A stretch of 64,000 nucleotides of DNA from Rhodovulum sp. ES.010 (GCF_900142935.1 NZ_FSRS01000001.1:1374001-1438000), one strand, 5' to 3'; counted from the stretch's first letter, positions 18,196 to 27,478 are shown. Numbers and translations are program-made. Notes: generated by a model from the sequence alone, not told the origin.

Positions 18196-19599
18196 ATGGG
18201 GCAGGGCTGGCAACCGCTGGCGGGCGAAAGCGATGCGGACGCGATTCTGCATGGCACGCCGCGTTTTGTCATGGTGCGGTCCGCCCCCTTAGTTCGGCAG
18301 GCACTGGCGTCGTTTTCCTTTCTGCTGGCGACGGTCCCCACGATCGGCCACCTCGCCGAGATTCCCATCCTGTACCGCCCGTTTCCGGGCGAGGCCGGCA
18401 TTCACCCCCTGACGCTCACCGCGCTTGCGGCCCTCGCGCTGGCCCTTCTCTTGCAGCGCCCCTTCGCCCGCGCCGGCATCGCGGAACGCGGGCTTGTGGC
18501 CCTGGCCGCCGGCAGCGCCGTCGCACAGCTGGGCGAGGTGTTGCTGGCCGCCGGCACCGAACCGACCGCGGCCAATGTAAGCTCCGCCCTCGGGATCCTT
18601 GCGCTGGCAAGCGCACTGGCGCTGCGGCGCCGACGACCGGCCTGGCCGGCGATGATCCTGGCCGGCACCGCCGGCATGATCTGCCTGACGGCGTTCTTGG
18701 GATTCGCGATGGGAATCGGGCGGCTTCAGGGCGCGCTCTCGCCCTTCACGATGCTGATCATGGGGCCGCTCGTCCTTGCCGCGCAGATCGGCCAGGCCCG
18801 GCGCCCGGCGCTGCGCGCGCTGTTCCGCGACGACCAGTTGACGCGCGTGTTGCGCCTTGAACTGGCGCTGGCCGCGCTCGTGCCCATGGGGCTGGCGCTT
18901 GTGGTGTTCCGGTTCGATCCGCATGGCGCAAGCTCGGCGGATGCGGTCTATACTCAGGCGATGATCCTGTTCTGCTGCACCAGTGTGCTGGTGGCCGGCC
19001 GCATGCGCGACCGGCTGGATCACGAACGCCGGATGCTGGCGCGCGAATTGGAACGCGCCTCTTTCATCGACCCGCTGACCGGCCTGGCGAACCGCCGCGG
19101 CATCATGATGATGGCGAACCACGCGATACACGCGGCCCGGCGCAGCGACCGGCCGGTTTCGCTGGTTCTGTGCGATCTCGACCGGTTCAAGGCGATCAAT
19201 GACTGGCTCGGCCACAGCGTGGGCGACCAGGTATTGCAGGCTGCGGCCACCCTGCTCGCAGGCCGCGTCCGGGTGTCGGACATCGCGGGGCGCTGGGGCG
19301 GCGAGGAATTCCTGTTCATCCTGCCCGACACGCCCCTCGCGGGGGCCGAGGCCTTGGCAGAGCTTCTGCGAATCGCCCTTTGCGAAGAGGTCGGGATCAT
19401 GCCGTCGGGCGCGGTGGGCACCGGCGCGGGCGGCAAGCCGCTGACCGCGTCGTTGGGCTGCGCCCTTATAGATGTCGACCGGGCCGACGGGGTCGAACGG
19501 GCGCTCGAGGCGGCGGACAGCGCGCTTTACGTCGCCAAGCGCAACGGCCGGAACCAGGTCGCCAGCAGCCCGGCACCGGCCGCCACGCAGCCCGCCTGA
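18196..19599 (+). CDS. membrane-bound diguanylate cyclase (GGDEF)
   Basis: 467 residues from the ATG at 18196, preceded by AAGGA. About eight hydrophobic segments fill residues 35-270 and a GGDEF domain follows (SFIDPLTGLANRRG). The active-site signature is GGEEF in RWGGEEFLFILP, which is catalytically competent. Five residues before it, RVSD fits the RxxD inhibitory site for c-di-GMP. It should make c-di-GMP at the inner membrane with feedback control. No EAL domain or phosphodiesterase is adjacent. The input domain matches no named family that I recognise. Confidence 0.88.
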   Translation: MGQGWQPLAGESDADAILHGTPRFVMVRSAPLVRQALASFSFLLATVPTIGHLAEIPILYRPFPGEAGIHPLTLTALAALALALLLQRPFARAGIAERGLVALAAGSAVAQLGEVLLAAGTEPTAANVSSALGILALASALALRRRRPAWPAMILAGTAGMICLTAFLGFAMGIGRLQGALSPFTMLIMGPLVLAAQIGQARRPALRALFRDDQLTRVLRLELALAALVPMGLALVVFRFDPHGASSADAVYTQAMILFCCTSVLVAGRMRDRLDHERRMLARELERASFIDPLTGLANRRGIMMMANHAIHAARRSDRPVSLVLCDLDRFKAINDWLGHSVGDQVLQAAATLLAGRVRVSDIAGRWGGEEFLFILPDTPLAGAEALAELLRIALCEEVGIMPSGAVGTGAGGKPLTASLGCALIDVDRADGVERALEAADSALYVAKRNGRNQVASSPAPAATQPA

Positions 19600-19615
19600 G
19601 CGCCCGCGGCCCGGC

Positions 19616-20356
19616 TCAGAGCTGGGCGAGCACCTCGTCGCTCGCCTCGAAATTCGTGGTCACGCGCTGGACGTCGTCGTCGTCCTCGAGTGCCTCCACC
19701 AGCTTCATCAGCTTTTCCATGCCTTCGAGGTCGAGTTCGGTCGTGGTGGTCGGCTGCCAGATCAGCCGCGTCGACTCGCTCTCGCCGAGTTGCGTTTCCA
19801 GCGCCGAGGCCACGTCGTTGAGGTCGGTGTCGGCGCAGAGGATGACATGCCCGTCCTCGGAGCTCTCCACGTCCTCGGCGCCGGCCTCGATCGCGGCCAT
19901 CATCACCGTGTCGTCATCGCCCGCGTCGGGGGTATAGCGGATCTCGCCCTTGCGCTCGAACATGAACCCGACCGAGCCCGTCTCGCCCAGGTTGCCACCG
20001 TTCTTGGTGAAGGTCGACCGCACATTGGACGCGGTGCGGTTGCGGTTGTCGGTCATCGCCTCGACGATCACCGCAACGCCGTTCGGCCCGTAGCCCTCGT
20101 AGCGGATTTCCTCGTAGGCGTCGCCCTCTCCACCCTGCGCCTTCTTGATCGCCCGCTCGATATTGTCCTTGGGCATCGAGTTCGACTTGGCGTCCTTGAT
20201 GGCCAACCGCAGCCGCGGGTTCTTGTCGGGGTCGGGGTCCCCCATCTTGGCCGCGACCGTGATCTCCTTCGAAAGCTTGGAGAACAGCTTTGCGCGCACC
20301 GAATCCTGCCGGTTCTTTCGGTGCTGGATGTTCGCCCATTTCGAATGGCCTGCCAC
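19616..20356 (-). CDS. yebC: YebC/PmpR family regulator
   Basis: 246 residues, full family length, starting [18 protein letters not shown], the family hallmark. The three-domain YebC fold has FEPKGI-type motifs replaced here by FERKGEIRY and the acidic C-terminal stretch EDDDDVQRV. Members act as DNA-binding regulators or, as shown more recently for several, help the ribosome through proline stretches. It is convergent with the GGDEF gene, with only 16 bases between stops. Confidence 0.93.
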   Translation of the reverse strand: MAGHSKWANIQHRKNRQDSVRAKLFSKLSKEITVAAKMGDPDPDKNPRLRLAIKDAKSNSMPKDNIERAIKKAQGGEGDAYEEIRYEGYGPNGVAVIVEAMTDNRNRTASNVRSTFTKNGGNLGETGSVGFMFERKGEIRYTPDAGDDDTVMMAAIEAGAEDVESSEDGHVILCADTDLNDVASALETQLGESESTRLIWQPTTTTELDLEGMEKLMKLVEALEDDDDVQRVTTNFEASDEVLAQL

Positions 20357-20444
20357 GGGGTGCCTCCGCTAGGTGATTTTCGAATCGGCGACTCTATAGG
20401 CCAAGGACGCGGGGACAGGCAATGCCGCCCGGTGGCCGCACCCC

Positions 20445-20774
20445 TCAGGCGGGCCCCACGCCCGCGAGCGTGCCGAGCGTCAGCAACAGGCGCAGCGCCA
20501 GCCCCCCGCCAAGCATGACCATCGCCCAAAGCGGCAGAAGCGTGTGCACGCCGAGAAAGAGTTGCGCACGTTCCTCGTGCCCCACGATCCGCGCCCGGGC
20601 GGCGCCGAGCCGGTCGGGCGGCGGCGGCGCGGCCTCCAGCGCATCGCGCAGGCGACGCGCCTGCCGCGCGTGCCAGTTCGACCGCACGACCCCCGCGAAG
20701 GAATAGAGCGCCGGGATCACCAGCATCAGGTGCGAGACGGCCTCGACACGGTCGAGCGCCCCGGCGCCGATCAC
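20445..20774 (-). CDS. small two-helix membrane protein coupled to an HTH gene
   Basis: 109 residues using a GTG start at 20774, whose GTGA overlaps the TGA of the upstream helix-turn-helix gene (20771-20773). Two hydrophobic spans are visible (SHLMLVIPALYSFAGVV near the N-terminus; LPLWAMVMLGGGLALRLLL near the C-terminus), separated by a charged loop with RRLRDALEAAPPPPDR. The overlap makes co-translation very likely. I do not recognise the family. The pairing with a DNA-binding protein resembles membrane partner/regulator modules, but no toxin or protease motif is visible. Confidence 0.6.
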   Translation of the reverse strand: MIGAGALDRVEAVSHLMLVIPALYSFAGVVRSNWHARQARRLRDALEAAPPPPDRLGAARARIVGHEERAQLFLGVHTLLPLWAMVMLGGGLALRLLLTLGTLAGVGPA

Positions 20775-21178
20775 CGCGGCCGCACCGAGATATCCAGTTC
20801 CAGCCCCAGAAGCTCGGCCATCGCGATCAGGACCCAGAGCTTGGGTCCCTCCTTCGACTTGCCGCGCACGATGTCGGACACCGTGGCGGGCGCGAAACCG
20901 AACGCCTCGGCCAGTTCGTTCACCGAGTTGGGCCGCCGGCTCAGCATCTCGCGCATGAGCCGCGCCGCCTCGATCCGCGACAGTTCCTTGGCGCTGTCGG
21001 AGAGCACCGCCCAACGCTCCCGTGGGGACAGCGCCTCGAGATCCTCGGCGATGCGAGCCTCGATATCGACCGGCTCGGCGGGCAGCGGCCCGTCCTCCCC
21101 GGCCTCGGGGCGGAGGGCGGCGGAGGCCCCGCCGTTTCGGGGCGCTTCGGCGAGTGCGGCGCGCTGGGTCTGTGCCAT
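20771..21178 (-). CDS. helix-turn-helix (XRE-like) regulator
   Basis: 135 residues from the ATG at 21178, chosen because AGGAG lies 7 bases before it. Residues 1-40 are Ala/Pro-rich and probably disordered, 40-80 helical, and 84-115 a helix-turn-helix (SVNELAEAFGFAPATVSDIV) with basic residues after it (RGKSKEGPK). It probably binds the near-perfect palindrome at 21190-21205 just upstream and represses itself. It overlaps the membrane protein gene downstream by four bases. Confidence 0.7.
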   Translation of the reverse strand: MAQTQRAALAEAPRNGGASAALRPEAGEDGPLPAEPVDIEARIAEDLEALSPRERWAVLSDSAKELSRIEAARLMREMLSRRPNSVNELAEAFGFAPATVSDIVRGKSKEGPKLWVLIAMAELLGLELDISVRPR

Positions 21179-21189
21179 GGTCGCTCCTG

Positions 21190-21205
21190 TTAGCTTGCAG
21201 GCTAA
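21190..21205. promoter_or_regulatory. palindromic operator upstream of the HTH gene
   Basis: TTAGCTTGCAGGCTAA is a 16-base palindrome with one mismatched pair, starting 12 bases upstream of the HTH ATG. It would overlap the ribosome-binding or promoter region, as expected for an autorepressor site. No second copy was noticed in the window. Confidence 0.5.
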
Positions 21206-21230
21206 TACTTGGGTGTCCCAGCCTGCCATG

Positions 21231-21728
21231 TCAAGCCTTCAGATAGGGTTGCACCTCCGCATGCAGCGTCGCGAAACCCGCCCGACGGGCCAGATTGCGC
21301 TTCTGCTTGCCAAAGGCCGGAAGGCTGCCGAGCCAGTGCATCACCAGGGTCGGCGCCGGCGCCTCGACGTAAAGGCCCAGCGCCGCGGCCCGCTGCCGCT
21401 CGAAGACGAAACCGCACGCATAGCAGTACGGATCGGCGCGTGCGATCTCGCTCTCGGTATCGGGCAGCGCGGCGACTTCGGCGTTGAGGAACAGCGCCAC
21501 CGCGCGGGAGGGCGGGCCCCAGGCGTCGCGGAAGCGCTGGGCTTCGTCTATCCGGTCCCGCCTGAGGTCCGGGGGCACATGGGCCGCGTTGAACCCGTCG
21601 ACCCCGCGCGCGATCACCCGGCGCACCACGGCGGCGCGCTTGAGCGCCTCCACCTCGTCCTGCCGGGTCCGGCCGCGCGGGGGCACGGTGCGGCGGCCGA
21701 ACTCCTCGGAATAGATGACCTTCACCAT
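21231..21728 (-). CDS. hypothetical protein with paired Cys motif
   Basis: 165 residues from the ATG at 21728 (MVKVIYSEEFGRRTVPPRG). It contains a single CYAC motif (ADPYCYACGFVFERQ), a helical middle and a basic C-terminal third (KQKRNLARRAGF). No signal peptide or membrane helix is seen. I do not recognise it. It is 52 bases upstream of the HTH gene on the same strand, but the operator palindrome sits between, so it is probably a separate unit. It is divergent from the SLC13 permease. Confidence 0.55.
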   Translation of the reverse strand: MVKVIYSEEFGRRTVPPRGRTRQDEVEALKRAAVVRRVIARGVDGFNAAHVPPDLRRDRIDEAQRFRDAWGPPSRAVALFLNAEVAALPDTESEIARADPYCYACGFVFERQRAAALGLYVEAPAPTLVMHWLGSLPAFGKQKRNLARRAGFATLHAEVQPYLKA

Positions 21729-21838
21729 GCCGTCCCCCGCGCTTGCCGCCGAACTCTTCCCGCCCGGATCGCGGGCTGTCAACCGGACCGGGCCTTGGGC
21801 CGTGACCGCAGCCGCCGGAGCGGGTAGAAGCGGAAGGA

Positions 21839-23620
21839 ATGACCCAGGAGCAGATCATCCTCTTCGCGCTGTTCGGCACGGTGTTCGCAGCCCTGATCTG
21901 GGGGCGCTGGCGCTACGACCTGGTGGCGTTCACGGCCCTGCTGGTGGGGGTGGTGCTTGGCGTCGTGCCGGCCGACCAGGCGTTCTCGGGCTTCGGTCAC
22001 CCCGCCACACTGATCGTGGCGCTGGTGCTCGTGGTCTCGGCCGGGCTGGTGCGGTCGGGCGCGGTCTACCTGATCACGCGCACGATGGTCGACAGCGCCC
22101 GCGGGCTGGGCGCCCATATCGCGGTGATGGGCGGCGTGGGCGGCGTGCTGTCGGCCTTCATGAACAACGTCGCCGCGCTGGCGCTTCTGATGCCGGTCGA
22201 CATCCAGACCGCGCGCAAGGCGGGGCGCCCACCCGGGCTCAGCCTGATGCCGCTTTCCTTCGCGACGATCCTGGGCGGCCTGGTGACACTGATTGGCACG
22301 CCGCCCAACATCATTATCGCCTCGATCCGCGAGGAGTCGCTCGGCGAACCCTTCCGCATGTTCGACTTCGCCCCTGTCGGCGGCGTGGCGGCGGCGGCGG
22401 GACTGATCTTCGTCGCCCTTGTCGGCTGGCGCCTGATCCCGCGGGGGCAGCGCCTGTCCGCGGCCAGCGAACCGATGTCGGCCTTCGCGCCCTATATCGC
22501 CGAGCTCACCGTGCCCGAAGGCTCCGGGCTGATCGGCCGGCGGCTGGGCGACCTGGAGCCGGAAGCCGAAACCAACGACGTCGCGATCCTGGGCCTGGTG
22601 CGCGACGGCAAGCGCCGCTACGGCACCCAGCGCGGCACCCCGCTGGCGGCTGGCGACGCCATCGTGCTGGAGGCCGCGCCCGAGGCGCTCGACGAGTTCC
22701 GCACCGCGCTTTCGCTGGATTTCGCCGAGGCCGAACGCCAGGAAAAGCTGCGCGCCGCCGGCGAGGGCCTGTCGCTGGTCGAGGTCGTGGTGCCCGACCA
22801 GGCGCGCATCGCCGGCAAGTCGGCGCAGGTGGTCGGGCTCGGCTGGCGGCGGCGCACGGTGCTTCTGGGCATCTCGCGCCAAGGCCGGCCGATCAAGAGC
22901 CAGATCCGCAAGACCCGTGTGCGACCAGGGGACATCCTGCTGCTGCTCGCACCACAGGACATGACGCAGGACGTGGTGGACTGGCTGGGCTGCCTCACGC
23001 TGGCGGACCGGGGACTGGCCGTGACCGATATCGGCAAGGTCTGGGTGGCGATCGCCATGTTCGGGGCGGCAGTGGCGGCGGCGAGCCTGGGCCTGATCGA
23101 CCTGCCGATCGCGCTCGGGCTGGTGGTGGCGGGCTATCTCTTCGCTCGCATCGTACCGCTGACCGAGGTCTACGACCACGTAGAATGGCCGGTTGTGGTT
23201 CTGCTCGGCTCGATGATCCCGCTGGGCGTGGCGCTCGAGGAGGCGGGCGGCACGCGGCTGATCGCGGACGCGCTGGTGGGGCTGACCGGCGATCTGCCCG
23301 CCTGGATCACCCTGACGGTCCTGATGGTGGTGACGATGACGCTGTCGGACGTGCTGAACAACACCGCGACGGCGGTGGTGCTGGCACCCGTGGGCATCCA
23401 GATGGCCGACAGCCTCGGCGTGAACCCGGACCCCTTCCTGATGGCGGTGGCCGTGGCGGCGTCCTGCGCGTTCCTCACGCCGATCGGGCACAAGAACAAC
23501 ACCCTGATCCTCGGGCCGGGCGGCTACCGCTTCGGGGATTACTGGCGCATGGGATTGCCGCTGGAGGTGCTGGTCATCGCGACATCAGTGCCGGCGATCC
23601 TGGTGGTCTGGCCGTTATAG
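21839..23620 (+). CDS. SLC13-family anion permease with TrkA-C domains
   Basis: 593 residues. The DASS/SLC13 layout is clear: hydrophobic helices at residues 1-190, two RCK_C/TrkA-C regulatory domains at about 210-385 (GSGLIGRRLGDLEPE; AGKSAQVVGLGWRRR), then a second membrane half. Membrane signatures include FMNNVAALALLMPV and IGTPPNIIIA in the first half and VLNNTATAVVLAP with TPIGHKNNTLILGPGGY in the second, the paired SNT-like anion sites. It probably moves sulfate or a carboxylate with Na+ in the inner membrane. A GC hairpin follows its stop. Confidence 0.9.
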   Translation: MTQEQIILFALFGTVFAALIWGRWRYDLVAFTALLVGVVLGVVPADQAFSGFGHPATLIVALVLVVSAGLVRSGAVYLITRTMVDSARGLGAHIAVMGGVGGVLSAFMNNVAALALLMPVDIQTARKAGRPPGLSLMPLSFATILGGLVTLIGTPPNIIIASIREESLGEPFRMFDFAPVGGVAAAAGLIFVALVGWRLIPRGQRLSAASEPMSAFAPYIAELTVPEGSGLIGRRLGDLEPEAETNDVAILGLVRDGKRRYGTQRGTPLAAGDAIVLEAAPEALDEFRTALSLDFAEAERQEKLRAAGEGLSLVEVVVPDQARIAGKSAQVVGLGWRRRTVLLGISRQGRPIKSQIRKTRVRPGDILLLLAPQDMTQDVVDWLGCLTLADRGLAVTDIGKVWVAIAMFGAAVAAASLGLIDLPIALGLVVAGYLFARIVPLTEVYDHVEWPVVVLLGSMIPLGVALEEAGGTRLIADALVGLTGDLPAWITLTVLMVVTMTLSDVLNNTATAVVLAPVGIQMADSLGVNPDPFLMAVAVAASCAFLTPIGHKNNTLILGPGGYRFGDYWRMGLPLEVLVIATSVPAILVVWPL

Positions 23621-23623
23621 GCC

Positions 23624-23646
23624 GGCCGGGGGCCCTGCCCCCGGCC
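23624..23646 (+). terminator. GC hairpin followed by CCCGGGATATTT
   Basis: GGCCGGGGGC (23624-23633) and GCCCCCGGCC (23637-23646) form a perfect 10-bp stem with a 3-base loop, 4 bases after the permease stop. It is followed by CCCGGGATATTTCCGG and a purine-rich AGAAGAAGAA. This layout looks like an extragenic element that I associate with many Rhodobacteraceae genomes. It may end the permease transcript. Confidence 0.5.
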
Positions 23647-23718
23647 CCCCGGGATATTTCCGGCCAGAAGAAGAACGAGGACCGCGCGACACCGGGGCAT
23701 CCGCTTGCAGCGGCGCCC

Positions 23719-24918
23719 TCATCGGCCGGCGGCGACCCGCGCGGCGGCCTCGAGCGCGCCCGGGCCGTGGGGCAGGCCCAGCGCATCGAGCCCGGCCTCG
23801 ATGGCGCCAAGCGCGCCGAGGACCATATGCGCGTTGACGTGGCCCATATGGGCAAGGCGGAAATAGCCGTGCCAGGCCGGGTCACCCGGCGCCGCCATGC
23901 CGAGGCCGATGCCGAGCGTCACTCCCGCGGTCTCGGACAGCCAGTCGCGCAGGGCGGTGCCGTTGGGCGGGTCGATCCGGGCCGAGGTCACGGCATGGCT
24001 GCGGCTGGCCGGGTCGGCCACGTTGAGCGCGAGCGAGCCCTCGCCCCCCCAGGCGTCGAAGGCGGCCCAGACCGCACGGGCAAGCCGTTCGTGGCGCGCC
24101 CAGGCGGCCTCCATGCCCTCCTCCTGCACCAGCATGTCGAGTGCGGCGCGCAGCCCGTAGAGGTGATGCGTGGGCGCGGTGCCCCAGAAATACTGGTAGA
24201 AGACTTCCGGTTCGGAACGCATCCGCCAGTCCCAGTAGGGCGTGACGCAGTCGGCGCGCTCGCGCGCGGCCTCGGCGCGGGGCCCGAAGAACACGAAGCC
24301 CATGCCGGGCGGCACCATCAAGCCCTTCTGACAGGCCGAGATCATCACGTCGACGCCCCAGTCATCCATCTCGAACCGGTCGCATCCCAGCGAGGCGATG
24401 CAGTCGACCATCAGGAGAGCGGGATGCCCGGCCGCGTCCAGCGCGGCGCGCAGAGCGGGGATGTCATTCCTGACGGAGGTGGCGGTGTCGACATGGGTGA
24501 GCGTGACCGCGCGGATCGCATGGCCGCCGTCCTCGGCCAGGCGCGCGGCCACCCGGTCGGGATCGACCGCCGCGCTCTTGCCGAAATCCATCACCTCGAC
24601 CTCGGCGCCCAGCCCGCGAGCGGTCTCGGCCCAGCCGTGACCGAAGCGGCCGGTCGCGAGCGCCAGGACCCGGTCGCCGCGCGCGATCGTATTGGCCAAC
24701 GACGCCTCCCAGACCCCGTGGCCGTTGGAAATGTACATCGCCACCTTGTGCCGGGTCCGCGCCACGGCGCGCAGGTCGGGCAGCAGACCGGCCAACAGCT
24801 CGACCATCGCCCCGCCATGGATCTCGGGCGCGGGGCGGTGCATCGCCTGGAGCACGCGGTCGGGGATGACGGAAGGGCCGGGGATGGCGAGATAGGAACG
24901 GCCGTGGCTGAGGGACAT
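23719..24918 (-). CDS. class V aminotransferase (alanine/serine-glyoxylate type)
   Basis: 399 residues from the ATG at 24918 (MSLSHGRSYLAIPGPSVIPD). PLP-enzyme fold type I, with SNGHGVWEASLAN (cofactor phosphate loop), VDCIASLGCDRFEMDDWG (the Asp that binds the pyridine N) and the Schiff-base lysine Lys198 in SACQKGLMVPPG. These features place it with alanine-, serine- or purine-related glyoxylate aminotransferases. The exact amino donor is not determinable. It is divergent from the tyrosine phosphatase gene. Confidence 0.88.
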   Translation of the reverse strand: MSLSHGRSYLAIPGPSVIPDRVLQAMHRPAPEIHGGAMVELLAGLLPDLRAVARTRHKVAMYISNGHGVWEASLANTIARGDRVLALATGRFGHGWAETARGLGAEVEVMDFGKSAAVDPDRVAARLAEDGGHAIRAVTLTHVDTATSVRNDIPALRAALDAAGHPALLMVDCIASLGCDRFEMDDWGVDVMISACQKGLMVPPGMGFVFFGPRAEAARERADCVTPYWDWRMRSEPEVFYQYFWGTAPTHHLYGLRAALDMLVQEEGMEAAWARHERLARAVWAAFDAWGGEGSLALNVADPASRSHAVTSARIDPPNGTALRDWLSETAGVTLGIGLGMAAPGDPAWHGYFRLAHMGHVNAHMVLGALGAIEAGLDALGLPHGPGALEAAARVAAGR

Positions 24919-25040
24919 GCCGGAGACTCCGAAGGGAATACGCAACCTGTTAGGCCGGGGCACGGGGGGCGTCAATCGCTTGTCAGGGGCGCGCTTTCGG
25001 TCTATTCCGCCTGCTCGAGCCGCAAGGCCCCGGGGAGACA

Positions 25041-25724
25041 ATGTTCGACCAGATCAAGACCCGTTTCGAGGCGTTCGACCGCCGCGTGCGCGACGCCTTC
25101 GGCGGCGACTTCACGACGCCCGGGGGGCGGCGCGCGGCGTTCTGGCATTTCCAGGTAATGGACCATGCCGCCCTGCGGACGCTCTGGACCAACCTGCATG
25201 AAATCGCGCCCGGCGCCTGGCGGTCGAACCAGCCCGACCCGCGCAGGTTGCACCGCTATCGCGACATGGGCATCCGCACCGTCCTGTCGCTGAGGCGCAG
25301 CGGCACGTCCAGCCACCACCTGTTCGAGGAAGAGGCCTGCCGGGACCTGGGGCTGACGCTGGTGAACCAGCGGATGCACGCGCGCCAGTTGTTGCCGGCC
25401 GGGCAGCTTCTGGCGCTGCTCGACCTGTTCGAACGGATCGAGAAACCCTTCGTGATGCATTGCAAGTCGGGATCGGACCGGGCCGGCTTTGCTTCGGCGC
25501 TGTATCTCATTCACATGGAGGGCGCGTCGGTGGCCGAAGCCCGCCGGATGCTGCACTGGCGCTATATCCATTTCCGCAACTCCGCGAGCGGCATCCTCGA
25601 CGCGATGCTGGACGCCTTCGAGGCCGACATACGCGCAGAACCGATGCCGCTGCGCGACTGGATCGCGACGCGCTACGACCCCGAGGCGATCACCGCCGCG
25701 TTCCGCGCCGGGCGGGGGCGCTGA
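25041..25724 (+). CDS. tyrosine/dual-specificity phosphatase-like protein
   Basis: 227 residues. The signature HCxxGxxR is present as HCKSGSDRAG, with His140, Cys141 nucleophile and Arg147. The upstream region (WRSNQPDPRRLHRYRDMGIRT, then VLSLRR) is the typical N-terminal part of bacterial DSP-like phosphatases. It stops two bases before the ATG of the ABC exporter and is probably in the same operon. The substrate could be a phosphoprotein or a phosphorylated lipid or sugar. Confidence 0.85.
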   Translation: MFDQIKTRFEAFDRRVRDAFGGDFTTPGGRRAAFWHFQVMDHAALRTLWTNLHEIAPGAWRSNQPDPRRLHRYRDMGIRTVLSLRRSGTSSHHLFEEEACRDLGLTLVNQRMHARQLLPAGQLLALLDLFERIEKPFVMHCKSGSDRAGFASALYLIHMEGASVAEARRMLHWRYIHFRNSASGILDAMLDAFEADIRAEPMPLRDWIATRYDPEAITAAFRAGRGR

Positions 25725-25726
25725 GA

Positions 25727-27478
25727 ATGGACGCTCCCCAGAACAGCCGCCCGGTGGTGCGCTGGATCTGGCGCGGTTATCTGCGCTACCATCTTGCTGC
25801 GATCGGCGCGGCCATGGCGCTGATGACGATCGAGGGCGGTGCGCTTGGCGCGCTCAGCTACCTGTTCAAGCCGATGTTCGACCAGATCTTCGTCGCCGGC
25901 GAGGCAGAGGCGATCCCGCTGGTGGCCGGCGCGATCCTCGCACTGTTCCTGGCGCGGGCGGTGGCCGGGCTCGGCCAGCGGCTGCTCATGGCGCGCGTCG
26001 CCCTGCGCGTCTCGGCCGCGCTGCAGCGCGACCTTGTGGGGCATATGCTGACGCTCGACAGCCTGTGGTTTCAGAAGACGCCGCCCGGCAACCTGATCGA
26101 ACGGGTCCGGGGCGATACCCAGGCTGCGGCGATGGTCTGGAACACCGTGTTCACGGCGGCCGGGCGCGATATCGTCTCGCTCATCTCGCTTTTTGCCGTG
26201 GCGCTCTCGATCGACTGGATCTGGACGCTGATCGCGCTGGCTGGCGTGCCGCTGCTGATCGTCCCGCTCGTGATCCTGCAACGCTGGATCCGGCAGACCA
26301 CGCGGGCCGCCCGCGCGGCGGCGGCCGCGATTTCCAGCCGGCTCGACGAGGCGTTTCACGGCGTGACGACGATCAAGCTCAATCGCCTCGAGGCGCGCGA
26401 GGACGCGCGCTTCGCCGAAACGGTCGACGGGTTCGTGAAGGCCCAGTTCCGCTCGCAGGGGGGCCAGGCGGGAATGCCCGCACTGGTGGACCTCGTCGGC
26501 GGGGTGGGCTTCGCCGCCGTCGTGGTGTTCGGCGGGCTCCAGATCATCGAGGGCGACAAGACGGTGGGCGAGTTCATGTCGTTCTTCGCCGCCATCGCGC
26601 TGGTCTTCGAGCCGCTCCGGCGCCTCGGTCGGGTCTCGGGCGCATGGCAGGCGGCGCTGGCCAGCCTCGAACGCCTGTATGCCGTGTTCGAAGAGCGTCC
26701 CACGATCCTGTCGCCAGCCACGCCCCGCACCCTGCCCGCCCCGGGCGGCGCCTGCGATGTCGCGCTGGACGACGTGCATCTGGCCTATGGCGACGCCCCG
26801 GCGCTGCGGGGGCTGACCTTCACCGCGAAGGCGGGCCAGATGACCGCGCTGGTCGGGCCTTCGGGGGCCGGCAAATCGACCGTGTTCAACCTGCTGACCC
26901 GGCTGGTCGAGCCGCAGCGCGGGCAGGTCACGGTGGGCGGCGTCCCGGTCGACGCGTTGCCGCTGACCGAGCTGCGCGACCTCTTCGCCGTGGTCACCCA
27001 GGAGGCGCCGCTCTTCGACGAGCCGCTGCGCGACAACATCTGCCTCGGCCGCAAGGTGTCCGACGCCCGGCTCGACGAGGTCGTGCGCGCCGCCCATATC
27101 TCGGAATTCCTGGCCGCCCTGCCTGAGGGTCTCGACAGCCCGGCCGGCCCCAGAGGCTCCAACCTTTCGGGAGGGCAGCGCCAGCGCGTGGCGATCGCGC
27201 GGGCGCTGCTGCGCGACGCGCCGATCCTGCTGATGGACGAGGCGACCTCGGCGCTCGACTCCCGTTCGGAGAAGATCGTGCAGGAGGCGCTGGCCGATCT
27301 TGCCCGGGGGCGCACCACGCTGGTCATCGCCCACCGCCTGGCGACGGTGCGCAACGCCGACCGGATCGTGGTCATGGATGCGGGCCGCGTGGTCGAAGAA
27401 GGCACGCACGAGGCGCTTCTGGCAAAGAACGGCATCTATGCCGGGCTCCACCGGCTGCAATTCGCCTCGGAAGCCTGA
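25727..27478 (+). CDS. ABC exporter, fused membrane and ATPase domains (MsbA-like)
   Basis: 583 residues. Six membrane helices occupy residues 20-315, then the nucleotide-binding domain: Walker A GPSGAGKST, signature LSGGQRQR, Walker B ILLMDEATSALD, H-loop VIAHRLAT. It works as a dimer exporting a lipid, glycolipid or drug across the inner membrane; the layout is MsbA/LmrA type. Its start at 25727 is 2 bases after the phosphatase stop. The phosphatase-exporter pairing hints at export of a phosphorylated envelope precursor, but this is inference. Confidence 0.9.
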   Translation: MDAPQNSRPVVRWIWRGYLRYHLAAIGAAMALMTIEGGALGALSYLFKPMFDQIFVAGEAEAIPLVAGAILALFLARAVAGLGQRLLMARVALRVSAALQRDLVGHMLTLDSLWFQKTPPGNLIERVRGDTQAAAMVWNTVFTAAGRDIVSLISLFAVALSIDWIWTLIALAGVPLLIVPLVILQRWIRQTTRAARAAAAAISSRLDEAFHGVTTIKLNRLEAREDARFAETVDGFVKAQFRSQGGQAGMPALVDLVGGVGFAAVVVFGGLQIIEGDKTVGEFMSFFAAIALVFEPLRRLGRVSGAWQAALASLERLYAVFEERPTILSPATPRTLPAPGGACDVALDDVHLAYGDAPALRGLTFTAKAGQMTALVGPSGAGKSTVFNLLTRLVEPQRGQVTVGGVPVDALPLTELRDLFAVVTQEAPLFDEPLRDNICLGRKVSDARLDEVVRAAHISEFLAALPEGLDSPAGPRGSNLSGGQRQRVAIARALLRDAPILLMDEATSALDSRSEKIVQEALADLARGRTTLVIAHRLATVRNADRIVVMDAGRVVEEGTHEALLAKNGIYAGLHRLQFASEA

